Shown one piece after another: positions 51,196 to 60,067 of a DNA stretch of 64,000 nt. The stretch spans positions 54,767 to 118,766 of the forward strand of contig NZ_VMNW02000020.1 in the NCBI RefSeq assembly GCF_007713735.2. Direction: 5' to 3'. A model generated the notes under the pieces. The model was given only the letters and a program-made list of their open reading frames with translations. It was not told the DNA's origin and searched no databases. The translations under genes and the position numbers were made by a program. This DNA is from Amycolatopsis acidicola (GTDB lineage: Bacteria > Actinomycetota > Actinomycetes > Mycobacteriales > Pseudonocardiaceae). How positions within the stretch are numbered: position 1 is the stretch's first letter; each line of letters opens with the position of its first letter.

Positions 51196-52590
51196 ATGTC
51201 TTCGGAACGACCCATGTCCCTGACCGTGGCGGGCGAGTGCATGGTCACCCGCCCGTTCGCGGTCCACAATGAACCGGAGTTCGACGAGGTGCTGGCGCGG
51301 CTGCGCTCGGCCGAGCTGACCTACGCGCACGTCGAGACGAACTTCGGCCACTTCTCCGAGGTCGAGGCACCCGCGCGCGGGGACCAGGTCGGCAGCTACT
51401 TCCTCACCGATCCCCAGGTGGCGGCCGATCTGCGGGCCGCGGGCGTCGACCTCGCCTCGCTGGCCAACAACCACAGCATGGACTTCGGGTCCAAGGGCGT
51501 GCACGCCACGATCCGGCACTGCGACGCCGTCGGCATCACGCACGCCGGCACCGGCCGCGACCTCGAAGAGGCGCGCGAACCCAAGTACCGGGAAACCCGC
51601 CAGGGCCGCGTCGCGCTGATCTCGGTCACCTCCGGCAACAAGTCGCATGAATGGGCCAGCCAGCCCAAGGCCTCGCTGCCCGGCCGGGCCGGGGTGAACC
51701 CGCTGCGGCCGATCATGCGCTACCTCGTCGACCAGCAGGCCGCCGAACAGCTCAAGGCCATCGGCGGCTCGCTCGGGATCCTGCGGGAAACCAAGGCCGG
51801 GGCCGAAGGCTCCAGCGGGCTGCTGATGAACGCCGAGCCGGGCGAGTTCAGCCTCGCCATGCCCACCGACCAGTCCACCACCGGCTCCAACCTGTGGCGC
51901 CCCTCGGACCACTTCGAGGTGCTCTCCAGCTGCAACAAATGGGACCTGGCCGGCAACCTGCGCTCGGTGGGCGAGGCCGCGACCATGGCCGACCTGGTCA
52001 TCGTCGCGCACCACTTCAGCGTGTCCGAAGGCCCCCGCGGCAACACCCCGCCCAAGTTCGTCCAGGAGTTCGCGCACGCCTGCATCGACGAAGGCGCGGA
52101 CATCTTCATCGGCCACGGCTGGCACAAGACGCTCGGCATCGAGATCTACCGCGGGAAGCCGATCATCTACGGCCTCGGCAACTTCTTCGCCCAGTCCGAA
52201 TTCGTCCGCCGCGTCCCCTACGACGCGTTCGAGACGTGGGGCCACGACATCGAGCGGCTGCCGACGCTGACCCCGGCCACCCATCCCCTGCACCCGGGCC
52301 TCAACCAGGGCAACGAAACGTGGTGGAGCTCCGCGGTGCTCGACGTGGAACTCGAGGGCGGGCAGCTCAGCTCGATCCGGCTGCACCCGGTCGAATGCGG
52401 CCGCAAGGTCGGCAAGGAGGTCGACATCCGGCGACCGGTCGGGCACGGTGAGCAGCCACTGACCGACGGGCGCCCGTTCACCGCCCACGGCGAGGACGCC
52501 GAACGCATCCTGGAGCGCTACCAGCGGCTGTCCGCCGAATTCGGCACCACCGTGCAGATCGAAGGCGAGTCCGGCCTGATCAAGGTGTGA
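51196..52590 (+). CDS. CapA-family (PGA_cap metallophosphoesterase-like) protein
   Basis: 464 residues with no signal peptide. The N-terminus L-T-V-A-G-E-C-M-V-T-R-P-F resembles the V-G-D-x-M-x-x-R start of CapA proteins, with the usual D replaced by E. A conserved S-L-A-N-N-H-S-M-D-F-G-x-x-G and a late I-G-H-G-W-H-K and Y-G-L-G-N-F-F follow. CapA proteins act in poly-gamma-glutamate synthesis, but many cytosolic members are uncharacterised. The ATG at 51196 follows AGGAGAGAG. The gene is divergent from the importer operon and is followed by LysR, which suggests a catabolic hydrolase role rather than capsule synthesis. Confidence 0.82.
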   Translation: MSSERPMSLTVAGECMVTRPFAVHNEPEFDEVLARLRSAELTYAHVETNFGHFSEVEAPARGDQVGSYFLTDPQVAADLRAAGVDLASLANNHSMDFGSKGVHATIRHCDAVGITHAGTGRDLEEAREPKYRETRQGRVALISVTSGNKSHEWASQPKASLPGRAGVNPLRPIMRYLVDQQAAEQLKAIGGSLGILRETKAGAEGSSGLLMNAEPGEFSLAMPTDQSTTGSNLWRPSDHFEVLSSCNKWDLAGNLRSVGEAATMADLVIVAHHFSVSEGPRGNTPPKFVQEFAHACIDEGADIFIGHGWHKTLGIEIYRGKPIIYGLGNFFAQSEFVRRVPYDAFETWGHDIERLPTLTPATHPLHPGLNQGNETWWSSAVLDVELEGGQLSSIRLHPVECGRKVGKEVDIRRPVGHGEQPLTDGRPFTAHGEDAERILERYQRLSAEFGTTVQIEGESGLIKV

Positions 52591-52599
52591 CCCGGCCGC

Positions 52600-52637
52600 G
52601 GGGCGGGCCTGCCCGTTTTCCTGGGCAGGCCCGCCCC
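52600..52637. terminator. Strong hairpin after the CapA-like gene
   Basis: A perfect 15-bp stem GGGGCGGGCCTGCCC / GGGCAGGCCCGCCCC has an eight-base loop containing TTTT. It lies ten bases after the CapA-like stop and before the LysR ribosome site. No T-tract follows, but the stem is very stable and probably ends transcription. Confidence 0.65.
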
Positions 52638-52683
52638 GGGCGCGAGGTAAGGTGACGAAAGCAGACTTCTTGTACCGGAGGCA

Positions 52684-53694
52684 ATGACGCCCGTGAGCAC
52701 GCCAGGCCCTGACCAGCACCGGCTCCTGCACGGGCTCACCTTCGACCAGCTGCACGCGATCCGCACGATCGTCGCCACCGGCTCGTTCCGGGAGGCCAGC
52801 AAGATCCTCTGCCTCACCCAGCCCGCGATCTCCCAGCGGGTGCGGCAGATCGAGCGCATGCTCGGCACGCCGATCTTCGAGCGACACTCCGGCGTCGGCG
52901 TCACCCTCACCACCACGGGCGAGAAGATCCTCGAATTCTGCGAACGCTCCATGGAAAGCCTGGACGCGCTCACCGCCGACCTGGAAGCGGCGCTCGCTCC
53001 CCCGAACGACTCCGAACTGCGGGTGATGGCACCCTCGGACCTCATCCAGTACGTGCTGCTGCCGATGCTGGCACCGTTCCACGCCCGGCACCCGCACGTT
53101 TCCGCTCGGGTACGGCAGTCGGCCTCGCGCGCGGAGATCGTCAGCATGCTCACCTCCGGGAAAGTCGACCTCGCCTTCGACCGCTCCCCCACACACCCCT
53201 CGCTCACCACGCTCGCACGGATGAACGAGCACCTGTACCTCGTCGCCCCCGCCGGCCACGAACTGGTGAAAATCCCGCCGAAGGACCGCCCCGCGGCGAT
53301 CGGGAACTACCCTTTCGCGGCCTACGCGCCGGGGATGCGGACGTGGAACCTCGCGCAACGGTGGGCGGCCAAAGTGGGCGCGACGATCGTGCCCGCGATC
53401 GAGACCCGCAACGTCACCGTCATGAAGCAGGCCGTGCGGCAGTACGGCGCGCTGAGCATCGTGCCGGCCATCTCCGTATCGCAGGAAATCCGGGACGGCA
53501 GCATGGTCGCCGTCGAGATCACCGACATGCCACTGACCCGCACCACAGCGATCGCCGCCCGCCCCGGCGAGGAACGCACCCCGGCCATCCACAGCTTCGT
53601 CGAAGAACTCGCCGCCACCTACGCGCAACGCTCGGACAGCGCGACAGCGGGCATCCGGTGGCTCGCGCCACCGGTGGAACCCGCCGCGAGCTGA
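52684..53694 (+). CDS. LysR-family transcriptional regulator
   Basis: 336 residues. The N-terminal winged helix (about 15-80) reads L-H-A-I-R-T-I-V-A-T-G-S-F-R-E-A-S-K-I-L-C-L-T-Q-P-A-I-S-Q-R-V. The C-terminal effector domain has V-M-A-P-S-D at its start. The ATG at 52684 follows GGAGG. It probably controls the CapA-like gene and the divergent importer operon. The effector is unknown, although the co-inducer is commonly the pathway substrate. Confidence 0.9.
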   Translation: MTPVSTPGPDQHRLLHGLTFDQLHAIRTIVATGSFREASKILCLTQPAISQRVRQIERMLGTPIFERHSGVGVTLTTTGEKILEFCERSMESLDALTADLEAALAPPNDSELRVMAPSDLIQYVLLPMLAPFHARHPHVSARVRQSASRAEIVSMLTSGKVDLAFDRSPTHPSLTTLARMNEHLYLVAPAGHELVKIPPKDRPAAIGNYPFAAYAPGMRTWNLAQRWAAKVGATIVPAIETRNVTVMKQAVRQYGALSIVPAISVSQEIRDGSMVAVEITDMPLTRTTAIAARPGEERTPAIHSFVEELAATYAQRSDSATAGIRWLAPPVEPAAS

Positions 53695-53800
53695 CCGGAC
53701 GCCCCGGCGAGGACCGCGGTCTCTCTCCCCCTCGATTTGCCACAACTCGCCGCCGCCTTCCCGCGCGCAGGCGGCTTTCCCTTATCTCGAGCGAGGTTCG

Positions 53801-55033
53801 ATGCTGAACACCTTGCGGTTCGACGCGCTCCGGACACGCAACTACCGCCGTTTCTTCCTCGGCCAGACCGTTTCGGTCTGCGGCAACTGGATGGAGTCCG
53901 TGGCGCAGTCCTTCCTGGTGCTGCAACTGACCGGATCCGGTACCCAGCTGGGACTCGTGACCGCGGTCCGGTTCGGGCCGATGTTCCTGTTCGCGCCCTG
54001 GGGCGGGCTGCTCGCCGATCGCCTCGACCGCCGCCGCGTCCTGATGGTCACGCAGACGATCGCCGCGCTGATCTCGCTGACGTTCACCGTGCTCATCGCC
54101 ACCCACACGATCTCGATGCCGCTCGTCTACCTGCTGGCGCTGTGCTTCGGCTGCGTCAACCTGTTCGACAACCCGGCGCGGGAATCACTGGTCCCCGACC
54201 TCGTTCCACAGCCACTGCTGGTCAACGCGGTCACGCTCAACTCCGTGACGGTGCACGGCGCGAGGCTGTTCGGCGCCGCGTTCGGCGGGGTGATCGCCGC
54301 GGCACTGGGGCTCGCGTTGTGTTTCGGGCTCAACGCGGTTTCCTTCGCCGCCGTCGTGCTTTCCCTGCTGCTGATGGATTCCGGGGCGATCGCCCAGCAT
54401 CCGCGCCAGGACCGGCGGCCCGGCCAGGTACGCGAAGGGCTGCGCTACGTCGCGAGATCGGCGGACCTGCTGCTGCCGATCGTCATGATCGCGGTCGCGG
54501 GAGCGCTCGCCTGGGAGTTCCCGGTCAGCCTGCCGTTGCTGGCGCAGCACACCTTTCACGGCAACGCCGCCACCTACGGCACGATGACCGCCGCCATGGG
54601 CCTCGGCGGCGTGGCCGGCGGCCTGGTGACCGCCTCCAGAACCGGGCAGCGGCTGACGACGCTGGCCGTCGCCGGGATCGGCTGGGGCGCCGCGATCAGT
54701 GCCACCGCGCTGGCGCCGAACATCGTTGTGGCGTACGGGATTCTCGTGCTGGTCGGCTACGGCGGCATCGCGTTCAGTTCCCTGGCGAAAACGACGTTGC
54801 AGCTACGCGCCGTGCCCGCCATGCGGGGCCGCGTCATGGCGCTGTGGGCACTCGCGTGGCTCGGCTCCACCCCGATCGGCGGGCCGGTCGTCGGCGCCGT
54901 GGGCGAACATTACGGTGCCCGCTGGGGATTGCTGATCGGTGGGATCGCCACGCTGGCCATCAGCCTCGCCGCGTGGCCCAAGCTGCGCGCCCTCGACCGC
55001 CGAAGCGATAACCAGGAGCCACCCGGCACATAA
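53801..55033 (+). CDS. MFS exporter, enterobactin-exporter (EntS)-like
   Basis: 410 residues and 12 helices. It starts F-D-A-L-R-T-R-N-Y-R-R-F-F-L-G-Q-T-V-S, typical of the MFS_3 group, with motif A G-L-L-A-D-R-L-D-R-R-R. The ATG at 53801 follows GCGAGG. The gene is not clearly operonic: 106 bp separate it from the LysR gene and 105 bp from the first esterase. Members export siderophores, macrolides or other drugs. No ligand is suggested by its neighbours. Confidence 0.88.
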   Translation: MLNTLRFDALRTRNYRRFFLGQTVSVCGNWMESVAQSFLVLQLTGSGTQLGLVTAVRFGPMFLFAPWGGLLADRLDRRRVLMVTQTIAALISLTFTVLIATHTISMPLVYLLALCFGCVNLFDNPARESLVPDLVPQPLLVNAVTLNSVTVHGARLFGAAFGGVIAAALGLALCFGLNAVSFAAVVLSLLLMDSGAIAQHPRQDRRPGQVREGLRYVARSADLLLPIVMIAVAGALAWEFPVSLPLLAQHTFHGNAATYGTMTAAMGLGGVAGGLVTASRTGQRLTTLAVAGIGWGAAISATALAPNIVVAYGILVLVGYGGIAFSSLAKTTLQLRAVPAMRGRVMALWALAWLGSTPIGGPVVGAVGEHYGARWGLLIGGIATLAISLAAWPKLRALDRRSDNQEPPGT

Positions 55034-55138
55034 GCGCGACTTGGTTGACGCTCGCCCGCGCACCGGATTTAACTTCAGATGCACCGTTTTCCGGCAGTCC
55101 ACTGAGGATTCGATCATCCGGCAGGAAGGGCTCTGTTC

Positions 55139-56695
55139 ATGCTGCCCAGATTCAGCCGTCTCACCGTCCTTCTGGCGTCCTTCGCCGCCGCGCTGGTCAC
55201 CACGGCGGCGACCTCGAGCGCCGAACCATCCCCGGTCGTACACACCGCGCAAGGCGCCGTTCGCGGTACGGCGAGCACGGATTACCGTGCCTTCCAAGGG
55301 ATCCCGTTCGCCCAGCCGCCGGTCGGTGACCTGCGATGGCAACCGCCGCAACCACCTTCGTCGTGGTACGGCGTCCGCGACGCGACCCAGCCGCCGCCCG
55401 CCTGCGAGCAGCCCGGCAACGGCACGATGAGCGAAGACTGCTTGTACCTCAACGTCTACACGCCGGCCGATGCCAACCCCGCCTCACGGAAGCCGGTCGC
55501 GGTCTGGATCTACGGCGGCGCGTTCCGTTCGGGCTCCAGCGCGCAGTACCAGCCCGTGCAGATGGTCGACCAGGGCGACATGCTGGTGGTCACCCTCAAC
55601 TACCGGGTCGGCGCGATGGGCTTCCTGACCACCCCGCAGCTGGACACCGACAACGGCACCCCGTCCGGCGACTACGGACTGCTGGACCAGATCCAGGCCC
55701 TGCACTGGGTCCAGGACAACATCGCCCGCTTCGGCGGCGATCCGCACCGGGTGATGATCGCCGGACAGTCCGCCGGCGGTGAATCGGTCTGCATGCTGCT
55801 CGCGTCCCCGAAGGCCGCCGGGCTGTTCAGCAGCGCGGTCGTGGAAAGCGGCCTCACCTGCGGGCAGAACACCCGCACCGCCGCCCAGGCCACCAACGCC
55901 GCGTTCATCACCACCCTCGGCTGCGATGGACCCGATGTCATCGCCTGCCTGCGCCGCAAGACACCCGGGGAAATCCTTGCCGCCCAGGGCACATCAGGCG
56001 TCTGGTACCCGGTCGTCGGCACCACCGCGTTGCCGGTACAGCCGCCGGATGCCTTCGCCAGCGGGCAGTTCAACCACGTCCCCGTGCTGATCGGCAACAC
56101 CGCCCACGAGGGCGCGTTCTTCATCTACCAAGCAAACGACGTCGCCGGCAAACCCGTGAGCGCCGACGCCTACACCGCGTCGGTGCAGGCCACCTTCGGC
56201 GACCGGGCGCCCGACGTCCTCGCCCGCTACCCGCTCCAGAACTACACCGCACCCGGCGCCGCCGAAGCCGCCCTCAAAACCGACATCGGCTTCAGCTGCG
56301 CCACCCTCACCAACGCCGCGGCACTCACCGCGCGAGTCCCGACCTACGTCTACGAATTCCGCGACGAAACCGCGCCGTACCACGCCTCCGTCCCGCCGTC
56401 GTTCTCCCTCGCCGACGAACACAGCGCCGAACTGCCCTACCTGTGGGGAACCGACGTCACGCCCACGCTCACCAGCACGCAACAGAAACTGTCACACGAC
56501 ATGATCGCCTACTGGGCCCAATTCGCCCGCACCGCAACGCTTCCCGCCCCGCGCTACAACCCGTCGGCGCCCCGCGAGATCGTGTTCAACGCCGACGGCC
56601 CGGCCATCGTCAATGACATGGCCGCCGACCACCAGTGCTCCTACTGGAACCAGGTCTACCCCGACGGCTGGCCCTTCCACTTCAACCTCCGCTGA
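55139..56695 (+). CDS. Secreted type B carboxylesterase
   Basis: 518 residues. An N-terminal secretory signal (about 1-28) precedes the mature start E-P-S-P-V-V-H-T-A-Q-G. The nucleophile is S211 in G-Q-S-A-G-G-E-S, with the acid probably in T-A-H-E-G-A-F-F and the triad His in D-E-H-S-A-E-L-P-Y-L. C-E-Q-P and S-E-D-C-L-Y-L-N mark the usual disulphide region. It hydrolyses carboxylic esters outside the cell. The ATG at 55139 follows GGAAGG. It is followed by a paralogue 14 bp after the stop, and both end in the same A-D/N-H-Q-C-x-x-W motif. Confidence 0.9.
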   Translation: MLPRFSRLTVLLASFAAALVTTAATSSAEPSPVVHTAQGAVRGTASTDYRAFQGIPFAQPPVGDLRWQPPQPPSSWYGVRDATQPPPACEQPGNGTMSEDCLYLNVYTPADANPASRKPVAVWIYGGAFRSGSSAQYQPVQMVDQGDMLVVTLNYRVGAMGFLTTPQLDTDNGTPSGDYGLLDQIQALHWVQDNIARFGGDPHRVMIAGQSAGGESVCMLLASPKAAGLFSSAVVESGLTCGQNTRTAAQATNAAFITTLGCDGPDVIACLRRKTPGEILAAQGTSGVWYPVVGTTALPVQPPDAFASGQFNHVPVLIGNTAHEGAFFIYQANDVAGKPVSADAYTASVQATFGDRAPDVLARYPLQNYTAPGAAEAALKTDIGFSCATLTNAAALTARVPTYVYEFRDETAPYHASVPPSFSLADEHSAELPYLWGTDVTPTLTSTQQKLSHDMIAYWAQFARTATLPAPRYNPSAPREIVFNADGPAIVNDMAADHQCSYWNQVYPDGWPFHFNLR

Positions 56696-56709
56696 CGAAA
56701 GGGTGGTCC

Positions 56710-58305
56710 ATGCACGCCAACACGACACGACAATGGGCGAGGCGACTCGGGCTCGGACTCGCGGTGGTGGCGGTCGCCGCCACCGCGACGGCGACGGTGT
56801 CCACCGCCGGAACTCCGCGGCCGGACCCGGTGGTACACACGGCCAACGGTGCCGTGCGGGGGACCGTCACCAGCGACTACCGCGTTTTCAACGGCATCCC
56901 GTACGGACAGCCACCCGTGGGCCCGCGGCGCTGGCAGCCACCCGAGCCTTCCCAAGGCTGGCAAGGAGTTCGTGACGCCACCCAGCCCGGCTCCGACTGC
57001 GTACAGACAGCCGAAGCCTGGCGCCTGGCCGCGGGGAGCACGAACGAAGACTGCCTCGACCTCAACGTCTGGACACCGGCAAGCGCGCACGACGGCGCGG
57101 CACTGCCGGTCGCGGTCTGGTTCCACGGCGGCGGACTCGTCAACGGCGCCGGCCGCGACTTCGCGCCCGTCGCCATGGCGCAGCAGGGCGGAATGCTCGT
57201 CGTCACCGTCAACTACCGGCTCGGCGCGATGGGCTATCTGACACTGCCACAACTCGACCAGGAAAGTCCGGCGGGCGCCTCCGGGAACTACGGACTGCAG
57301 GACCAGATCCTGGCGCTGCGCTGGGTCCGGGACAACATCGCCCGCTTCGGCGGTGACCCGGGCAAAGTGATGATCGCCGGTCAGTCCGCCGGCGCTGGGT
57401 CGACCTGCTACCTGCTCACCTCCCCCCAGGCCACCGGTCTGTTCAGCACAGCTGTGGTGGAAAGCGGCGGCGCCTCCTGCGGCACCGCATACCCCAGGGC
57501 GGACATCCAGAAGAGCAACGCCGCGTTCGTCACCGCACTCGGCTGCGACAACGCCGACCCGGCAGCCGTCTTGGCCTGCCTGCGCGGGAAACCCGCGTCG
57601 GACATCCTTGACGCGCAACAGAAATACGGGCTGTGGCGCCAGGTGATCGAACCCGGGGTGCTGCCCGCGAGCCCGAAGGACGCCTTCGCCAGTGGCACCT
57701 TCAACAAGGTGCCGGTGCTCATCGGTGGGGTGGCCCATGAGAACCGGGCCGGGATCTACGAACAGAACGACCTCGTCAACCGTCCCGTGACGGCCGCCCA
57801 GTACACCAGCACGATCCAGGCGACCTACGGCGCGAAAGCCCCGGAGGTGCTCGCCCGCTATCCCGTCGGTGACGTGCCAGGCGCGACGCTGGCCGCGGTC
57901 GGCACCGACAGCCAGCGCGCCTGCCCCGAAATCAGCCTGGCCGGCTCGCTGTCCGCACACGTGCCGACCTATGTCTACGAGTTCCGGGACGAGACAGCAC
58001 CCCTGCGCTCGTACGAACTGGTGCCCTCGTCCTTCCCGCTCGGGACACAGCACTCTTCCGAGCTGCCCTACCTCTGGGGTTCGGAAACCATGAACCCGCT
58101 GAACCCCCGGCAACAACGACTCGCCGGCGACATGATCACCTACTGGTCCCAGCTCGCGCGCAGCGGCAACCTCGCACCACGCGGGCTGCCCGCCGTGCCG
58201 AACTATTCAGCCTCCGCCCCGCGGGAAGTCGCGTTCAACACCGGCGGCCCGGCCATCGTCAGCGACATGGCCGCCAACCACCAGTGCGGATTCTGGAACA
58301 GCTGA
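56710..58305 (+). CDS. Secreted type B carboxylesterase (tandem paralogue)
   Basis: 531 residues. The first 36 or so are a signal peptide rich in A and T. The mature enzyme opens P-V-V-H-T-A-N-G-A-V-R-G like its neighbour. It carries G-Q-S-A-G-A-G-S with the nucleophile Ser, V-A-H-E-N-R-A-G-I for the acid region, and T-Q-H-S-S-E-L-P-Y-L with the triad His. The ATG at 56710 follows AGGGTGG. Close spacing suggests co-transcription with the first esterase. Ester-linked plant phenolics could be substrates, which would feed the aromatic genes; this is speculative. Confidence 0.9.
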   Translation: MHANTTRQWARRLGLGLAVVAVAATATATVSTAGTPRPDPVVHTANGAVRGTVTSDYRVFNGIPYGQPPVGPRRWQPPEPSQGWQGVRDATQPGSDCVQTAEAWRLAAGSTNEDCLDLNVWTPASAHDGAALPVAVWFHGGGLVNGAGRDFAPVAMAQQGGMLVVTVNYRLGAMGYLTLPQLDQESPAGASGNYGLQDQILALRWVRDNIARFGGDPGKVMIAGQSAGAGSTCYLLTSPQATGLFSTAVVESGGASCGTAYPRADIQKSNAAFVTALGCDNADPAAVLACLRGKPASDILDAQQKYGLWRQVIEPGVLPASPKDAFASGTFNKVPVLIGGVAHENRAGIYEQNDLVNRPVTAAQYTSTIQATYGAKAPEVLARYPVGDVPGATLAAVGTDSQRACPEISLAGSLSAHVPTYVYEFRDETAPLRSYELVPSSFPLGTQHSSELPYLWGSETMNPLNPRQQRLAGDMITYWSQLARSGNLAPRGLPAVPNYSASAPREVAFNTGGPAIVSDMAANHQCGFWNS

Positions 58306-58429
58306 CACACGCTCGCGCGCCGGGTCGCGGCGGCGATCCGGCACGCGAGCGTCGATCCCCCGTGAACGAGGACGACGGCGAACAACGGGTTCGCCTACGG
58401 CGTTGACGTCTCCCGCCGCCACCGTTACC

Positions 58430-58467
58430 GTAGCGACCATTCCAGCAACTACTGGAGTAATCACTAC
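58430..58467. promoter_or_regulatory. Candidate TetR operator before the monooxygenase operon
   Basis: GTAGCGACCATTCCA and TGGAGTAATCACTAC are imperfect 15-bp arms (11 matches) around eight bases. The site lies 26 bp before the GTG start and corresponds to the perfect copy at 41625-41662. The half-site GTAGCG also forms the palindrome at 61909-61922. Confidence 0.65.
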
Positions 58468-58492
58468 AGGAAGCTCTCGGAGGCACACCGTC

Positions 58493-60067
58493 GTGACCGA
58501 GCACCCGCACTACGACGTGGCCGTCATCGGGTACGGCCCCACCGGCGTCACCGCCGCCAACCTCCTCGGCGCCGAGGGACTCTCGGTCGCGGTCATCGAG
58601 CGCGACGCCACCGTGTACTCCCGCGCCCGGGCGATCTCCACTGATGAAGAAGTGGTGCGCATCTGGCAGCGGACGGGGCTGACTGAGCGACTCAAGCGCG
58701 ACATGCTGGCCGACAGCCCGCTCGAGTTCGTCGACCGGGACGGGCGACCTTTCATCAGCGCGGAATTGACCTCTCGCGGCCATGGTCATCCGCCACAACT
58801 GTTCATCTACCAGCCGGCATTGGAGGAGGTCCTCCGTGAGGGCACCGGGCAATATCCCAACGTCGAGCTCCGGCTGGAACACGAGTGCGTCCGCGTCTTC
58901 CAGCGCGAGGATCACGTCGAGCTCATGCTGGTAAACCTGCACAGCGACGAGCTCGTCCGCATCACGGCGACGTACGTCGTCGCCGCCGATGGCGGGTCCA
59001 GCCCGACCCGCGGCCAGCTGGGCGTCGGGTTCGAGGGACGGACCTACGAAGACCGCTGGGTCGTGATCGACACGAAAATGCTCGAGCCGTGGCCCGGGCA
59101 CGATCGCCTGCGTTTCCGCTGCGATCCCACCCGGCCGGCCGTGGACTGCCCCACGCCACTGGGACATCACCGCTGGGAGTTCCCGGTGCAGGCCGGCGAG
59201 GACGAGAAGGAGCTGGTGACGGAACGAGCGGTGTGGCGACTGCTGAACCGTTACGAGATCACCCCCGAACACGTGGAGATCCTGCGCGCTGTCGTCTACA
59301 GCCACCACGTTCGGTTCGCGTCGCGCTGGCGGGTCGGCCGGATCTTCCTGGCCGGTGATGCCGCGCACGTGATGCCCCCGTGGATCGGCCAAGGCATGGC
59401 CGCCGGGGTGCGCGACGCCGGCAACCTGTCCTGGAAACTCAGCGGTGTTCTCCGAGGCGCGCTACCCGAGTCCATTTTGGACTCCTACGAGACCGAGCGG
59501 CAGCCGCATGTGCGGGCGGTGACCCGGCGAGCTGTGCTCGCCGGGCGGATCATCACTGAGCGGCGCCCCGCCGTCACGAAGCTCCGGGACATCGTATTCC
59601 GGACCATCAAACGAATCCGCCCTCTGAAACGACTCCTGCACGACAGCGTCTGGGTGCCTGACTGCCATTACCGCAAGGGGTTCATCGCCGCGGGCAAGCA
59701 CTCCGCGAGCGGCCGCAAGATTCCCCAGCCCGTCGTGCTCGACGCGGCCGGGATGCCAGTGCTCCTCGATGAAGTCACCGCAAGCCACTGGACCTTGGTG
59801 CATCGCGGGCCCGCGGCGGAGTGGGGCGGGATCAACCGGCTAGAAGTCCTCCCTGCCGGTTCACCGGCCCGCCCGGGAGCTGTCGTCGACACCAGCGGGG
59901 TGCTCACCGCCTGGATGACCGAGCACAAGGCGACCGCGCTCGTCGTCCGGCCGGACAGCGTGGTCTACGCCGCCGCTTCCCCCGCACAGTCCCTGCCCCC
60001 TCTCCCAGGTGGGCTCCGGCCGACCACACGACCACACGCCAAGCATCCGGAGGTAACGGCGTCATGA
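58493..60067 (+). CDS. FAD-dependent aromatic monooxygenase (MhpA-like)
   Basis: 524 residues with the FAD motif V-A-V-I-G-Y-G-P-T-G, the D-G motif region A-A-D-G-G-S-S-P-T-R, and F-L-A-G-D-A-A-H-V-M-P-P-W-I-G-Q-G. It has the layout of 3-(3-hydroxyphenyl)propionate hydroxylase (MhpA). The GTG at 58493 follows GGAGG. The stop overlaps the hydrolase start (ATGA), and the operon continues with the extradiol dioxygenase. The order monooxygenase, C-C hydrolase, dioxygenase matches the mhp-type logic: ring hydroxylation, meta-cleavage, then hydrolysis. A hydroxyphenylpropionate-like substrate is inferred. Confidence 0.87.
   Translation: MTEHPHYDVAVIGYGPTGVTAANLLGAEGLSVAVIERDATVYSRARAISTDEEVVRIWQRTGLTERLKRDMLADSPLEFVDRDGRPFISAELTSRGHGHPPQLFIYQPALEEVLREGTGQYPNVELRLEHECVRVFQREDHVELMLVNLHSDELVRITATYVVAADGGSSPTRGQLGVGFEGRTYEDRWVVIDTKMLEPWPGHDRLRFRCDPTRPAVDCPTPLGHHRWEFPVQAGEDEKELVTERAVWRLLNRYEITPEHVEILRAVVYSHHVRFASRWRVGRIFLAGDAAHVMPPWIGQGMAAGVRDAGNLSWKLSGVLRGALPESILDSYETERQPHVRAVTRRAVLAGRIITERRPAVTKLRDIVFRTIKRIRPLKRLLHDSVWVPDCHYRKGFIAAGKHSASGRKIPQPVVLDAAGMPVLLDEVTASHWTLVHRGPAAEWGGINRLEVLPAGSPARPGAVVDTSGVLTAWMTEHKATALVVRPDSVVYAAASPAQSLPPLPGGLRPTTRPHAKHPEVTAS

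Noticed and set aside
50992..53745. A 917-codon open frame on the minus strand
   Set aside because: It lies antisense to the CapA-like and LysR genes, which have clear families and ribosome sites. Such long frames are common in very GC-rich DNA.
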